A DNA stretch of 64,000 nucleotides from Bacteroides sp. OF04-15BH (lineage in GTDB: Bacteria > Bacteroidota > Bacteroidia > Bacteroidales > Bacteroidaceae): contig NZ_QUEM01000001.1 in the NCBI RefSeq assembly GCF_003477995.1, positions 186,001 through 250,000 on the forward strand, read 5' to 3'. Of the stretch, positions 8,737-16,891 are shown in pieces. Position 1 is the first letter of the stretch, and each line of letters begins with the position of its first letter. A program made the position numbers and the translations under genes. The notes below the pieces were generated by a model that saw only the letters and a program-made list of their open reading frames with translations, was not told the origin of the DNA and made no database searches.

Positions 8737-9396
8737 ATGAAGATTTCTACGATTGTTTTTGATTTGGATGGCACTCTGATGGATACCTTGCAGGATCTGG
8801 CCGAGAGCACGAACTACGCTTTGCGTGCGTACGGTTTTCCGCAGCATGGTATAGAAGCAATCCGTTCGTTTGTAGGCAACGGAGTGCGCAAACTGATAGA
8901 GCGTGCAGTGCCGCAAGGCACAGAAAATCCTTTGTTTGAGGAGGTGTTTCGTACTTTCAAGGAGCACTATGTGGCTCACTGTCGGGATCACAGCGGTTTG
9001 TATGCCGGTATCTCCGAGATGCTTCAGGCACTGGCAGATTCGGGTTATCGCCTGGCAGTTGTTTCGAACAAATTGCAAGCCGGAGTTACCGAATTGCAGC
9101 AATACTATTTTTCATCCTGGATTCAGGTAGCGGTGGGAGAGCGTCCTGAAGTTCGGCGTAAACCGGCACCGGATATGGTTCTTCAGGCGGTGAATGAATT
9201 GGGAGCAGACCTTCGGGAAACGGTCTACGTGGGAGATTCGGATGTGGATATTGAAACGGCCCGCCAGTGCGGCATCCCCTGCATCTCGGTGCTTTGGGGA
9301 TTTCGTGACCGTGACTTTCTGGAATCCTGCGGAGCCACTCATTTTGCAGCCACTCCGCAGGATATTGTCACCTTTGTTCAAAAAGGATTGGAATGA
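8737..9396 (+). CDS. gph: HAD-family hydrolase, phosphoglycolate phosphatase-like
   Basis: A 219-residue cytosolic phosphatase. Motif I is FDLDGTLMDT (Asp9 nucleophile, Asp11 acid/base), motif II is the VVSNK stretch, motif III is the Lys of RRKPAPDMV and motif IV is GDSDVDIETA. The helical cap between motifs I and II has the PGPase/PpaX pattern (ALRAYGFPQHGIEAIRSFVG). Family members hydrolyse 2-phosphoglycolate or similar small phosphomonoesters. It converges with the minus-strand SIMPL gene with about 10 bases between stops. The exact substrate is uncertain, so the symbol is provisional. Confidence 0.85.
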   Translation: MKISTIVFDLDGTLMDTLQDLAESTNYALRAYGFPQHGIEAIRSFVGNGVRKLIERAVPQGTENPLFEEVFRTFKEHYVAHCRDHSGLYAGISEMLQALADSGYRLAVVSNKLQAGVTELQQYYFSSWIQVAVGERPEVRRKPAPDMVLQAVNELGADLRETVYVGDSDVDIETARQCGIPCISVLWGFRDRDFLESCGATHFAATPQDIVTFVQKGLE

Positions 9397-9406
9397 TCAT
9401 TTCCGG

Positions 9407-10108
9407 TCAGTCCTCCAGAGCATAGTCGATAGTGGTTACTACGCGTACCTTCTTTATATGCGGAGTATTCACGTCGCGGTCTGAAATAGAGAATTGTCCC
9501 TGATTGGCTTTCTTGATTTTGCCCAGCTTGCTATCCGAATCTTTTGCAAATTTTTCGGCGGCAGTCCGGGCATTTTTTGTAGCCGTTTCAATCATTTGCG
9601 GTTTGATGTCGTTCAGTCCGGTATATTCATACAGCACGCTGTAACGGTAAGGATCTCCGGTGATGGCGATGCCCTGCTTGAGCAGCTCGCTCTGTTCGTT
9701 GATGAGCTGGCGCACCAGTTTTACCTGATTGGAGGTAACGGTGATGACTGAGGTAACATTGTATCGGTGCGGTTGTTTGTTGCTGTTATATCGGTCGGCC
9801 TCATTATCGATGATATTGGGGGCGCTGATGCTGATCTCTTCGCTCTTGATGCCTTTCTTCTTCAGAAAGTCTATAATCTGTTTGTTGGTTTCCTGTATCT
9901 GCTGATAGATGGAAGGAAGATCGTTACCTAGCAGATTATAAGCCAGAGGCCAGGTCACTTTGTTGGCTTCCACTTCCATTTCGGCCAGTCCTTTCACATT
10001 CACAGTGCGGTCCTTTTCTGTGAAAGAAGTCAGTCCGGACTGAATAAAATAACCACTTACAGCCACTCCTACGGCCAGGATAGCTGTTTCGACGATGAAT
10101 TTTGCCAT
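9407..10108 (-). CDS. SIMPL domain (DUF541) protein
   Basis: A 233-residue protein with an N-terminal hydrophobic anchor or signal (AILAVGVAVSGYFIQSGL). It then has the SIMPL/DUF541 body: VNVKGLAEMEVEANKVTW, a periodic helix QIQETNKQIIDFLKKKGI, SEEISISAPNIIDNEADRY, and the late AAEKFAKDSDSKLGKIKKAN. Relatives such as Escherichia coli YggE are linked to oxidative stress and the mouse SIMPL protein to signalling, but the biochemical role is not established. It is probably membrane-tethered facing the periplasm. Confidence 0.87.
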   Translation of the reverse strand: MAKFIVETAILAVGVAVSGYFIQSGLTSFTEKDRTVNVKGLAEMEVEANKVTWPLAYNLLGNDLPSIYQQIQETNKQIIDFLKKKGIKSEEISISAPNIIDNEADRYNSNKQPHRYNVTSVITVTSNQVKLVRQLINEQSELLKQGIAITGDPYRYSVLYEYTGLNDIKPQMIETATKNARTAAEKFAKDSDSKLGKIKKANQGQFSISDRDVNTPHIKKVRVVTTIDYALED

Positions 10109-10701
10109 AATTTTTTCTTTTAAGGGTCAGTTTGATAATAAGGTTATGATAAAAATGTTTTTGCAATCTTTCCCTGCAAAAATAGAGAAATATTTTTTGC
10201 TCTCTCTCTTTTTCCTTCCTTTTTTGATTTTTTGGCTAATGAGCCTTTCGGCTTTCACTTTGTTAGCTTTTTGTATGTTCTGCTGACAAAGCTTCTTGTG
10301 GAAAGTTTCTTTCCGGATGGATTGCTGCATAAATATTCTTTAGAGAGGCCATTCTTTTCTGCATATATACACTTTTTATTCGTTTTTTGGGGAGGAAAAC
10401 AGTATCCGAGCAATACTTTGTGAGCCTGAAAAGATTACGATGTTTTGTGCAAAGCATGGTAATGAAGGTTTCATTTCATCAAAATCATTCTTTTTTCTCG
10501 GCTTCCCTTGTTCCAGAGAGAAGATAAGACGGTTCTTTGATTCTATTCTGGAAACTGTTGAATCGGCCTAATGCTCTGTACCTAGGAAGGTTATGCATTA
10601 TTTCAGTACTGTGTGTCGCGTTTTTCTGCAACAATGATTAGCTGTGCCGAAAAAACGGAATCTCAGCATGTCTGTTTGACAATTTGTCATTTTGTCAAAA
10701 C
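10109..10701. other. 593-bp intergenic region without a convincing gene
   Basis: AT-rich, with several short frames of low-complexity composition and no family resemblance. On the minus strand TATTTTTG (10177-10184 on plus) is a plausible -7 element for the SIMPL gene about 70 bases downstream. I see no tRNA cloverleaf, strong terminator hairpin or tandem repeat in the rest. Confidence 0.5.
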
Positions 10702-11391
10702 TTACAGAAAGCACTCCACCACCTTTTTCAGTACGAAAAATAGCGGAGGAACCAATAAAGAGGGGAGCAGATCCAGTGTCTTTATTTCTTTAATCTTCAA
10801 GATGCTGATGCCGGAGCAGAAAATCAGAATACCACCGACAATGGAGATTTCTGTAACCAAAGCATCCGAGATAACCGGGCCGGCCAGACAAGTAAGCAGA
10901 TAGATGCTTCCTTGCCACAGGAATAATACCGGTGCAGCCAAAGCCATACCAATTCCATAAGTTCCGGCCAGCACCGTGGAAGTGACCAGGTCGAGTGTTG
11001 CATTGGTATAGAGATAGGTGTGGTCGCCATACAGGGCGCTCATGACAGGTCCCACGATGGACAGCGTACCGATACAGTAGAGAAGCAGTCCGGTGGTGAG
11101 TCCCTGTGCCAGATTGGATTTGGAATAACGGTTGATGAGGCCTTGAAAGCGGCGTTCCAGATTCAGTTTGGTACCGAGAAGTGAGCCTAATGCCAGGCTT
11201 CCGATAAACAGCACGGGATATTGACTTTTGGGCATGTGTGTGGCTACGGCATTGATACCCAGTGCCACGGCAGCCAGTCCCATAGCATTATAAAGCGCAT
11301 TCTGATAGCGCGGTTTGATACCTTTCTTTAAAAAGCTGCCGGTAATGCTTCCGACAAGAATAGCGATTGTGTTTGCAATTGTTCCGATCAT
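10702..11391 (-). CDS. DUF554 integral membrane protein
   Basis: A 229-residue membrane protein with about seven hydrophobic segments. It opens MIGTIANTIAILVGSITGSF, the diagnostic start of DUF554 (YdfK/YqgA-like) proteins, and carries AMGLAAVALGINAV, GSLALGSLLGTKLNLE, LLLYCIGTLSIVGPV and SDALVTEISIVGGILIF. Family function is unknown. It stands alone, with long intergenic stretches on both sides. Confidence 0.88.
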   Translation of the reverse strand: MIGTIANTIAILVGSITGSFLKKGIKPRYQNALYNAMGLAAVALGINAVATHMPKSQYPVLFIGSLALGSLLGTKLNLERRFQGLINRYSKSNLAQGLTTGLLLYCIGTLSIVGPVMSALYGDHTYLYTNATLDLVTSTVLAGTYGIGMALAAPVLFLWQGSIYLLTCLAGPVISDALVTEISIVGGILIFCSGISILKIKEIKTLDLLPSLLVPPLFFVLKKVVECFL

Positions 11392-11482
11392 AGCGGTAAA
11401 GTTAATGAAAAAGCACAGAAACCGTATGGTTATCCCGATAATTTCTGAGGTAGACCCTCAAGAATAATTGTTTTGTAGTTAA

Positions 11483-11633
11483 AATGATATTATTATAAAA
11501 TCATTATCCTTATTTTATTTGCAAATAATTCTATTATTATATATATTTGCAAGCGAAAATGATATGAAATAAAATTATAACAGAGATTTATCAGTCAATA
11601 TTGTATTTCTATTATTGGAATAATGATATTATT
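11483..11633. repeat. 12-bp direct repeats flanking the promoter of the Arc-like gene
   Basis: AATGATATTATT occurs at 11483-11494 and again at 11622-11633, with the promoter (11518-11549) between them. The second copy lies within AATAATGATATTATT, a near-palindrome. The surrounding DNA is very AT-rich, which raises the chance of coincidence. Operator function for the small ribbon-helix-helix protein encoded just downstream is an inference. Confidence 0.35.
11518..11549 (+). promoter_or_regulatory. Consensus Bacteroidales promoter for the Arc-like gene
   Basis: TTTG at 11518-11521, a 20-bp spacer and TATATTTG at 11542-11549 match both the -33 (TTTG) and -7 (TAnnTTTG) elements at correct spacing. 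Predicted transcription start is near 11556, giving a leader of about 110 bases. Confidence 0.7.
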
Positions 11634-11665
11634 TTGATATGAATAAGTAATAAGAAACAGAGTGT

Positions 11666-11839
11666 ATGCCGGAGAAAAAATCAGATATGAGAAGCTTTGT
11701 GCTTCGGATAGATTCCAAGACAATGGATCAGATAGAAGTCTGGGCTGCCGAGGAGTTCCGTTCGGTGAACGGCCAGTTGCAGTGGATTATCGCTGATTCG
11801 TTGAAAAAGTATGGCCGGCTGCCTGATAAGAAAGAATAA
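11666..11839 (+). CDS. Arc-family ribbon-helix-helix DNA-binding protein
   Basis: A 57-residue protein. It has a short beta strand (RSFVLRIDSKT), helix A (MDQIEVWAAEEFRS), a turn with VNGQLQWI, and helix B (IADSLKKYGR). This is the ribbon-helix-helix layout of Arc/MetJ-type regulators, and the V-N-G-Q-hydrophobic-Q-W turn resembles small Bacteroidales Arc-like proteins. These bind DNA as dimers through the beta ribbon. The gene has its own promoter and terminator and no obvious toxin partner beside it. Autoregulation through the flanking 12-bp repeats is possible. Confidence 0.75.
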   Translation: MPEKKSDMRSFVLRIDSKTMDQIEVWAAEEFRSVNGQLQWIIADSLKKYGRLPDKKE

Positions 11840-11944
11840 TTTACTCTCGAATCATATACGCTTGAATCTTTTGAGCAATAATATGGTCTGTATATAATAT
11901 ATTAGCTTTTGGATTCTGTAATCATTCAATAAACGGTCTAATTG

Positions 11945-11979
11945 CACAAAAAAACCTTGTCGTGAGACAAGGCTTTTTT
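11945..11979. terminator. Bidirectional intrinsic terminator
   Basis: CCTTGTC (11955-11961) and GACAAGG (11966-11972) form a 7-bp stem with a GTGA loop. An A run precedes it and a T run follows, so it can act for the plus-strand Arc-like gene and for the minus-strand cobC-like gene. Confidence 0.85.
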
Positions 11980-11991
11980 GTATCTGTCTGT

Positions 11992-12519
11992 TCAGACTTC
12001 TATTTTGATGACACCTCCATAAGGTGTCAGATTATCGTATCCCTCTTCCATTTTCACCTGGCCGGCGAAAACCTGGGCGCAAATCAGCACCCCACCGTGT
12101 GCAAAAATGGCCACTCGTTGATAGGGTTTCTGTTTCAGTTCTTCCAGAAAAGCGCTTACTCTGTGATACAGGTCCATGAACGACTCTCCGTTTTTGGTCG
12201 GAGTATTCAGATAATCTTCAAACCATTTCCGGATTTCCGGATCATTGATCTGATCATAACGCATCATTTCCCAGTCGCCCATGTTCAGCTCCTTGAGTCG
12301 TTCGTCGCGGATAGCTTCCGGATATCCGCAGAAATCCGCCAGTTTGGTAGCCCGGCTCAGCGGACTGCTGTATACACAGTCGAAAGAGAGTCCCTCCAGT
12401 TGTTTTTTGGTTTCGGCAGCTTCTTCCGGAAAGGAGGCCTTCAGGGGCACATCCGTAAATCCGTAGCATACTCCTTTGGGTACATCTACAGATGTATGTC
12501 TGATTAAATATACTTCCAT
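11992..12519 (-). CDS. cobC: Alpha-ribazole phosphatase / histidine phosphatase family protein
   Basis: A 175-residue histidine phosphatase. The active-site segment reads LIRHTSVDVPKGVCYGFTD, with RHT in place of the commoner RHG, as is typical of CobC. Other catalytic residues are the Arg in SSPLSRA, the Glu in LKELNMGDWEM and the second His in IFAHGG. CobC removes the phosphate from alpha-ribazole-5'-phosphate in late cobalamin assembly. No other cobalamin biosynthesis gene is nearby, so a broader phosphatase role is possible. Confidence 0.78.
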   Translation of the reverse strand: MEVYLIRHTSVDVPKGVCYGFTDVPLKASFPEEAAETKKQLEGLSFDCVYSSPLSRATKLADFCGYPEAIRDERLKELNMGDWEMMRYDQINDPEIRKWFEDYLNTPTKNGESFMDLYHRVSAFLEELKQKPYQRVAIFAHGGVLICAQVFAGQVKMEEGYDNLTPYGGVIKIEV

Positions 12520-12678
12520 AATTCAGTTTGAATTAGTTTTATGTTGATCTCTGCAAATGTAATGATTTCCTTCTTTTTGCCCAATAAATGATGGATTTTC
12601 AAATTGAAAATCCTCTTCAATAAATGTTTTTTATTGGTCGTGTCAGGTCGAAAATAGTAGAAAAAACTTTGAAAATCC

Positions 12679-12709
12679 TTTGGGAAGAAAGATTTTTATC
12701 TTACCTTTG
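12679..12709 (+). promoter_or_regulatory. Consensus Bacteroidales promoter
   Basis: TTTG at 12679-12682, a 19-bp spacer and TACCTTTG at 12702-12709 match both promoter elements. Predicted start near 12716 gives a leader of about 50 bases for the gene at 12767. Confidence 0.72.
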
Positions 12710-12766
12710 TTTTTTTATAATTCGCTGATAATTAATATATTAAATAATAAATTTAAAATATAAATT

Positions 12767-13516
12767 ATGAAATTGGAAGATAAAATTAAATCCTTTGATC
12801 TGCGTACGGAACTTGAAAATAAAAAAGAGGGAAAGAATAGAGATGAGAAACTGGTGTTGGTGTTTAAGGATTTGGCCCGACTGATTCTTCAGGGTTATTT
12901 TTTAGTTAAGAAGAATAACTGTGATTCTTTTGTAAAAGTGCAACCAACTTGTGTGGAAATTTATTGCCATGAAGAAGGTGAGGGGGATGATAAAATCAAG
13001 GATTATATTGTCTATCATCGGAATAAGGACAACGGAGAGGATTTGAAATCCCTTTTTCCGTTGGGGGTATTGCATAATCATGTTTCCGGGATAGATATTA
13101 CTTTTGAACACGGTAAGGATGCCGCACAAGCTGTTCGTTTGTCTGCTTTGATTCGTGAGTTCTCTGTAGACGAATCTCATAAAAATGAAGAGCAACTGTC
13201 TGAATTGGATAAAGTGAAAATCATAGATAAACCTACCTATTTATATGATGCTCTATATTCTCAATATTCCGTATTTGAAGGTGGATTTAGTATCCAATGG
13301 GTTGATGGTTCGGAAGAGAAAGACTTTGAGATTTCAGAAGAACAGAGATGTAATGTGGCTGAATATGAATTAAAGGAAAAAATGGATAAAAATAAATCTT
13401 ATGAGTCTCCGGAGAAAAAAACGATGGAAGAACATCCTGATGCCCAACCGACTGCCAACAAGAAATATGTGCAGGATATGCGAATGTGGAGATTCAAAAG
13501 GAGTTCTAAGAAATAA
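12767..13516 (+). CDS. Unrecognised 249-residue protein
   Basis: I do not recognise the family. The protein has no signal peptide or membrane segment and is strongly charged. Visible features: a helical start (LVLVFKDLARLILQGYFLVKK), a beta-rich middle with EIYCHEEGEGDD and YIVYHRNKDNGEDLKSLFP, a distinctive GVLHNHVSGIDITFEHG segment followed by AVRLSALIREF, and a polar C-terminal tail ending RMWRFKRSSKK. The His-containing GIDITF segment may be functional. Codon use is AT-rich relative to its neighbours, suggesting recent acquisition. It has its own consensus promoter and a terminator, so it is a self-contained unit. Confidence 0.7.
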   Translation: MKLEDKIKSFDLRTELENKKEGKNRDEKLVLVFKDLARLILQGYFLVKKNNCDSFVKVQPTCVEIYCHEEGEGDDKIKDYIVYHRNKDNGEDLKSLFPLGVLHNHVSGIDITFEHGKDAAQAVRLSALIREFSVDESHKNEEQLSELDKVKIIDKPTYLYDALYSQYSVFEGGFSIQWVDGSEEKDFEISEEQRCNVAEYELKEKMDKNKSYESPEKKTMEEHPDAQPTANKKYVQDMRMWRFKRSSKK

Positions 13517-13530
13517 AACGAACCCATAAA

Positions 13531-13569
13531 AAAATCCCGCCCGTGGAATTTCTTCCACAGGCGGGATTC
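13531..13569. terminator. Bidirectional intrinsic terminator
   Basis: AATCCCGCC and GGCGGGATT outer arms with GTGGAA/TTCCAC inner arms form a long hairpin at 13533-13569, preceded by an A run. It lies between convergent genes at 12767-13516 and 13590-14027. Confidence 0.82.
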
Positions 13570-13589
13570 AATTGCTGAACTATTAAGAA

Positions 13590-14027
13590 TTAGTGAATCT
13601 CAATAACACGGCTTACTTTGGCTTTTTCTTCCGGAGTGCGTTTTGGCAATTCGATGCTCAGCACACCGTCGTGAACCTGAGCGCTGATCTTTTCTTTCTC
13701 TACATCGTCCGGCAAAATCAGGCTTTGCTGGAATTTGGTGTAAGAGAATTCGCGACGCAGATATTTCTTGTTTTCCTTGTCCTCTTCCTTGTTTTCGGAT
13801 TTCTTCTCCATGGAGATGGACAACTCGTTGTTTTCACCCAAATGGATGTTGAAGTCGTCTTTTGTCATGCCCGGAGCAGCCACCTCAACGGTATAGCTTT
13901 TGTCGCTTTCTATTACGTTGATTGATGGAGCTGTTGCATTAGCCTTAACCATCCAATCGGTATCGAAAAAGTCATTGAAGATACTCGGTAACCAGTTCTG
14001 ACCATAAGTTTTTCTCATCGGCATCAT
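13590..14027 (-). CDS. Hsp20/alpha-crystallin small heat-shock protein
   Basis: A 145-residue holdase chaperone. The N-terminus (NWLPSIFNDFFDTDW) matches bacterial Hsp20. The alpha-crystallin domain runs from about residue 35, with YTVEVAAPGMTKDDFNIHL, the long L5/6 loop, RREFSYTKFQQSLILPDDV and the conserved HDGVLSIELPK. The C-terminal IXI-like tail reads SRVIEIH. Two adjacent ATG codons are possible starts. It binds unfolding proteins in the cytoplasm without ATP. Confidence 0.93.
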   Translation of the reverse strand: MMPMRKTYGQNWLPSIFNDFFDTDWMVKANATAPSINVIESDKSYTVEVAAPGMTKDDFNIHLGENNELSISMEKKSENKEEDKENKKYLRREFSYTKFQQSLILPDDVEKEKISAQVHDGVLSIELPKRTPEEKAKVSRVIEIH

Positions 14028-14254
14028 AATCTTAATCTCCTATTCTTTAGTTGTTTATTTCAATTTGTTTCTCTCTCGCATCCCCTTTCGGTTCTGCGAT
14101 TCGCTAAGAATAGTACAAATGCTGTGCCGGATGTAATTTTGTCAGATGCCAGAGTGCTTAGATTAAACTTGTAAAAACTCTTTTAAACCATCTGGCGGGA
14201 TTTTATACTCCCGAAAACTTTGTTTACTTTTTAGACAGAACAGAGTGTAGACAA

Positions 14255-14287
14255 AATGGCACAACCCGGATAAGGATTGTGCCATTC
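14255..14287 (-). terminator. Intrinsic terminator after the metalloprotease gene
   Basis: AATGGCACAA and TTGTGCCATT form a 10-bp stem around a 12-base loop. On the minus strand a TTTTG tract follows. It sits about 30 bases past the stop of the gene at 14316-16664. The rest of 14028-14315 shows no gene. Confidence 0.75.
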
Positions 14288-14315
14288 TGTACCTTTCTTG
14301 TTTTTGTATTCACCG

Positions 14316-16664
14316 TTATTTGATGGTCAGTGCCCGCGTGATGGCATCATTCAGGTTGGCAAAGTGCGCCTGAGTGCTCTTGTTGCCACTGCGTGCATAC
14401 TGTGCCGTACGGGTTTTCAGGCTCTGAAGGGTCTGCAACACATAAGGGCGTGCTTTGGCGCTGATGCCTGCACGGTTCAGATAAGACACCAGACTTTCTA
14501 CAAACGTGTTCTGCAAGGCCTTTTCATAGGCACTTGGATTGGCGGTGTTGCGGAAGGTCAGGCGGGTCAGATCGGCCAGATACTCGTCGGCGGTATATTC
14601 CGGATTCAGTCCGTCAATCAGGCTGAGCAGGCGGCTCACCATGCCTGTACCGATGCTGGTGGTGTAGTTTTCCGGTTTTGAAGTGAAGCGGTTCATATAC
14701 TCCGGCAACAGCCAGGTCGGTTCTGTAAATATATTGCGCTCAAAGTAAGCCAACGCATTCTTCTGGCGTGCTTTTTCCACCGGAGTGTAGATGGCTCCGC
14801 TTTCATTCACCGTCTTGAAATTGCTGTAATAACCGCCGATGTTGCGCAGCACATGATTGTTGTAGCGGTAGAACTGATTGCGGATCTGGTCGTACATGCC
14901 TTTCAGATTCTCATTATAGATATCCTTGTTGTCGTAGGTCCATTTCGGAAGAGCCGCAATTTCCCGTTTCAGATTCAGAATACCATATTCGCTGGCCTTT
15001 ACGGCATCATCACCCAAATCCTCGGTCTGGCAGCGAGGATCGTTTACCCGATTGGTTTCTCCGTCGCCGAACCACAGACGCGGATTGCCCGGCAGATTCT
15101 TCTGTACCAGTTCTTCGAGCATGGCATGGTCGCTGTCCTCGTCGGTAGCTCCGATCATCGGACGATAACCCCATTCGATGGCCCACTTGTCATAATCATT
15201 GATGCGTGGGAAGATACCGGCACGCGAAATGCCGTCCTCCGGCTGTGCCACATAATTGAAGCGGGCATAGTCCATGATACTGGGGGTATGACCGTATTTC
15301 TCCACCCATTCCTTGTTGCGCAGACTGTCTACCGGCACCGTGCTGCTGGCACCGAAGTTATGGCGCAAGCCCAAGGTGTGGCCCACCTCGTGTGAAGAAA
15401 CAAAGCGGATCAGTTCGCCCATCAGTTCCTCGTCGAAGTTCATCTTCTGTGCGGCCTCATCAATGCTTCCGGCCTGTACCATATACCAGTCGTGCAGCAG
15501 ATTCATCACATTGTGATACCAGCAGATGTGGCTTTCCAGAATTTCACCGGAGCGTGGGTCGTGTACGTTCGGTCCGTAGGCATTCTCTATCGGAGAGGCC
15601 AGATAGCGGATTACCGAGTAACGTGCGTCTTCCATGCTCATGGTCGAGTCGTTTTCGGGCCATTCCTTACCGATGATGGCATTCTTGAAGCCGGCTTTTT
15701 CGAAAGCTTTCTGCCAGTCGTTGATACCGGCGATGAGGTATTTTCGCCACTGTTTCGGAGTGGCCGGGTCAATGTAATACACAATCGGTTTGACGGGTTC
15801 CACCAGTTCGCCGCGTTTCATCTTTTCCACGTCCTCGGGGCGTGGCTCCAGACGCCAGCGGGTAATGAAGCGTTTTCCTTTGACGCGCTGCTGGTCGTCG
15901 GAGAACTCATTGAATCCGTCGGCAAAATAACCTACACGCGGATCGAAATAGCGGCGCATCATCGGTTCTTCGGGCAACAGGATGAACGAGATGTTCAGTC
16001 CGAAGGTGGCGCGTCCGGTTGAGGAGGTGGCGGGCAGATTGCCAGTAGCCGAGTTCCAGGTCTTCACAAGGCGCACCTCTGTGTTCATCGGGAAGGTCTT
16101 GATGCTTTCGATAAACGACAGGTCGCCCACCTGATTGCTCAGGTTATATTGCTTTTTCATATAGGCCGGCATACCTAAAGCCGGATTGTCCTCATTAAAG
16201 AAAGAGGTCACCTTGATGCGGCTGGCCTTACCGACATTCTTTTCAATCTTGAAGGCACCGATAATCGGATTGTTGTTGCTTATGGTAATTGCTTTATAAA
16301 TATTTTCGGTAGAGTCGGCAGTGTTGATCAGCAGTTCGGCACGCAGCAAAAGGCGTCCGTCGTTGCTTTTTTCCCAATACACCACCTGTTCGTTCATCTG
16401 TTCACCTCCGAATTTGCCGCAGTTGGCCGGAGTACTGGTGAATCGGGTAGTGGTGAGGAAACGGCGTCCGATCAGCGAATCCGGAATCTGGAAGAACCAG
16501 TCCGTGCCCGATTTGACTACCTGAAACAGTCCCTCTCTGATATCCTCTTTGGGAGCTGCGTTTTCTACTTTCTCTTTGTCTTTCTTTTTTTTCCGCTTGG
16601 CATCTGCGGGAGCGGCTACCAGACCGGCGCAGAGCAGGAGCAGAATCATCCTTGATTTTATCAT
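14316..16664 (-). CDS. Secreted zinc-dependent metalloprotease (DUF5117/DUF5118 type)
   Basis: A 782-residue exported protein with a signal peptide (MILLLLCAGLVAAPADA) and then a lysine-rich linker. The metzincin zinc site HEVGHTLGLRH gives His425, Glu426, His429 and His435 (HExxHxxGxxH), followed by the turn SIMDYARFNYV with the Met-turn methionine. N-terminal segments such as GLFQVVKSGTDWFFQIPDSL and RRYFDPRVGYFADGF are typical of the large Bacteroidetes family with DUF5118, DUF5117 and a metzincin core. It likely acts in the periplasm or at the cell surface. A TATCTTTG motif lies 39-46 bases upstream on the minus strand. Confidence 0.9.
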   Translation of the reverse strand: MIKSRMILLLLCAGLVAAPADAKRKKKKDKEKVENAAPKEDIREGLFQVVKSGTDWFFQIPDSLIGRRFLTTTRFTSTPANCGKFGGEQMNEQVVYWEKSNDGRLLLRAELLINTADSTENIYKAITISNNNPIIGAFKIEKNVGKASRIKVTSFFNEDNPALGMPAYMKKQYNLSNQVGDLSFIESIKTFPMNTEVRLVKTWNSATGNLPATSSTGRATFGLNISFILLPEEPMMRRYFDPRVGYFADGFNEFSDDQQRVKGKRFITRWRLEPRPEDVEKMKRGELVEPVKPIVYYIDPATPKQWRKYLIAGINDWQKAFEKAGFKNAIIGKEWPENDSTMSMEDARYSVIRYLASPIENAYGPNVHDPRSGEILESHICWYHNVMNLLHDWYMVQAGSIDEAAQKMNFDEELMGELIRFVSSHEVGHTLGLRHNFGASSTVPVDSLRNKEWVEKYGHTPSIMDYARFNYVAQPEDGISRAGIFPRINDYDKWAIEWGYRPMIGATDEDSDHAMLEELVQKNLPGNPRLWFGDGETNRVNDPRCQTEDLGDDAVKASEYGILNLKREIAALPKWTYDNKDIYNENLKGMYDQIRNQFYRYNNHVLRNIGGYYSNFKTVNESGAIYTPVEKARQKNALAYFERNIFTEPTWLLPEYMNRFTSKPENYTTSIGTGMVSRLLSLIDGLNPEYTADEYLADLTRLTFRNTANPSAYEKALQNTFVESLVSYLNRAGISAKARPYVLQTLQSLKTRTAQYARSGNKSTQAHFANLNDAITRALTIK

Positions 16665-16702
16665 GTCCGTATTAAATTAGGTGATACATTTTATTCTGAA
16701 AA

Positions 16703-16710
16703 CAAAGATA
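16703..16710 (-). promoter_or_regulatory. -7 promoter motif for the metalloprotease gene
   Basis: The minus strand reads TATCTTTG (CAAAGATA on plus), matching TAnnTTTG, about 40 bases upstream of the start codon at 16664. No convincing -33 element is visible. Confidence 0.45.
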
Positions 16711-16758
16711 CTTTTTTATCCCGACACCGCCTTGTTTTGAACTCTGTTTTTCGATTTT

Positions 16759-16795
16759 GTGTCCGAAAATGGACACACTGTCCATTTCCGGACAC
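16759..16795 (+). promoter_or_regulatory. Paired palindromic upstream activator sites
   Basis: Two adjacent 18-bp inverted repeats, GTGTCCGAAAATGGACAC at 16759-16776 and CTGTCCATTTCCGGACAC at 16778-16795. Both have TGTCC-n6-GGACA arms. The second is nearly the reverse complement of the first (16 of 18 positions). Centres are 19 bp apart, about two helical turns, so bound dimers would sit on the same DNA face. They lie 46 bp or more upstream of the sigma-54-type promoter, the usual place for NtrC-family activator binding. The likely ligand is the regulator encoded at 33601-34989. Confidence 0.75.
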
Positions 16796-16839
16796 TTGCG
16801 ATTTTGCTTATCTATTGGAATATCAATACTTTACGTTTT

Positions 16840-16855
16840 TGGCACGATTCTTGTT
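16840..16855 (+). promoter_or_regulatory. Sigma-54 (RpoN) promoter of the efflux operon
   Basis: TGGCACGATTCTTGTT matches the -24/-12 consensus TGGCACG-N4-TTGC[A/T] except for GT in place of GC at -12. Predicted transcription start is near 16866. This places the in-frame ATG at 16859 upstream of the message and selects the ATG at 16892 as the adaptor start. Confidence 0.75.
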
Positions 16856-16891
16856 ATTATGAAAAGTAAAAATGATAAAATAAACGTAAAT

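Noticed and set aside
10109..10701. Possible small genes or RNA in the long gap
   Set aside because: Only short low-complexity frames; no hairpin-plus-T-run, tRNA or conserved RNA structure recognisable by eye.
16757..16891. Earlier starts for the adaptor protein at 16757 or 16859
   Set aside because: Both lie upstream of the start predicted from the sigma-54 promoter, and the extra residues from 16757 would be encoded by the activator palindromes.
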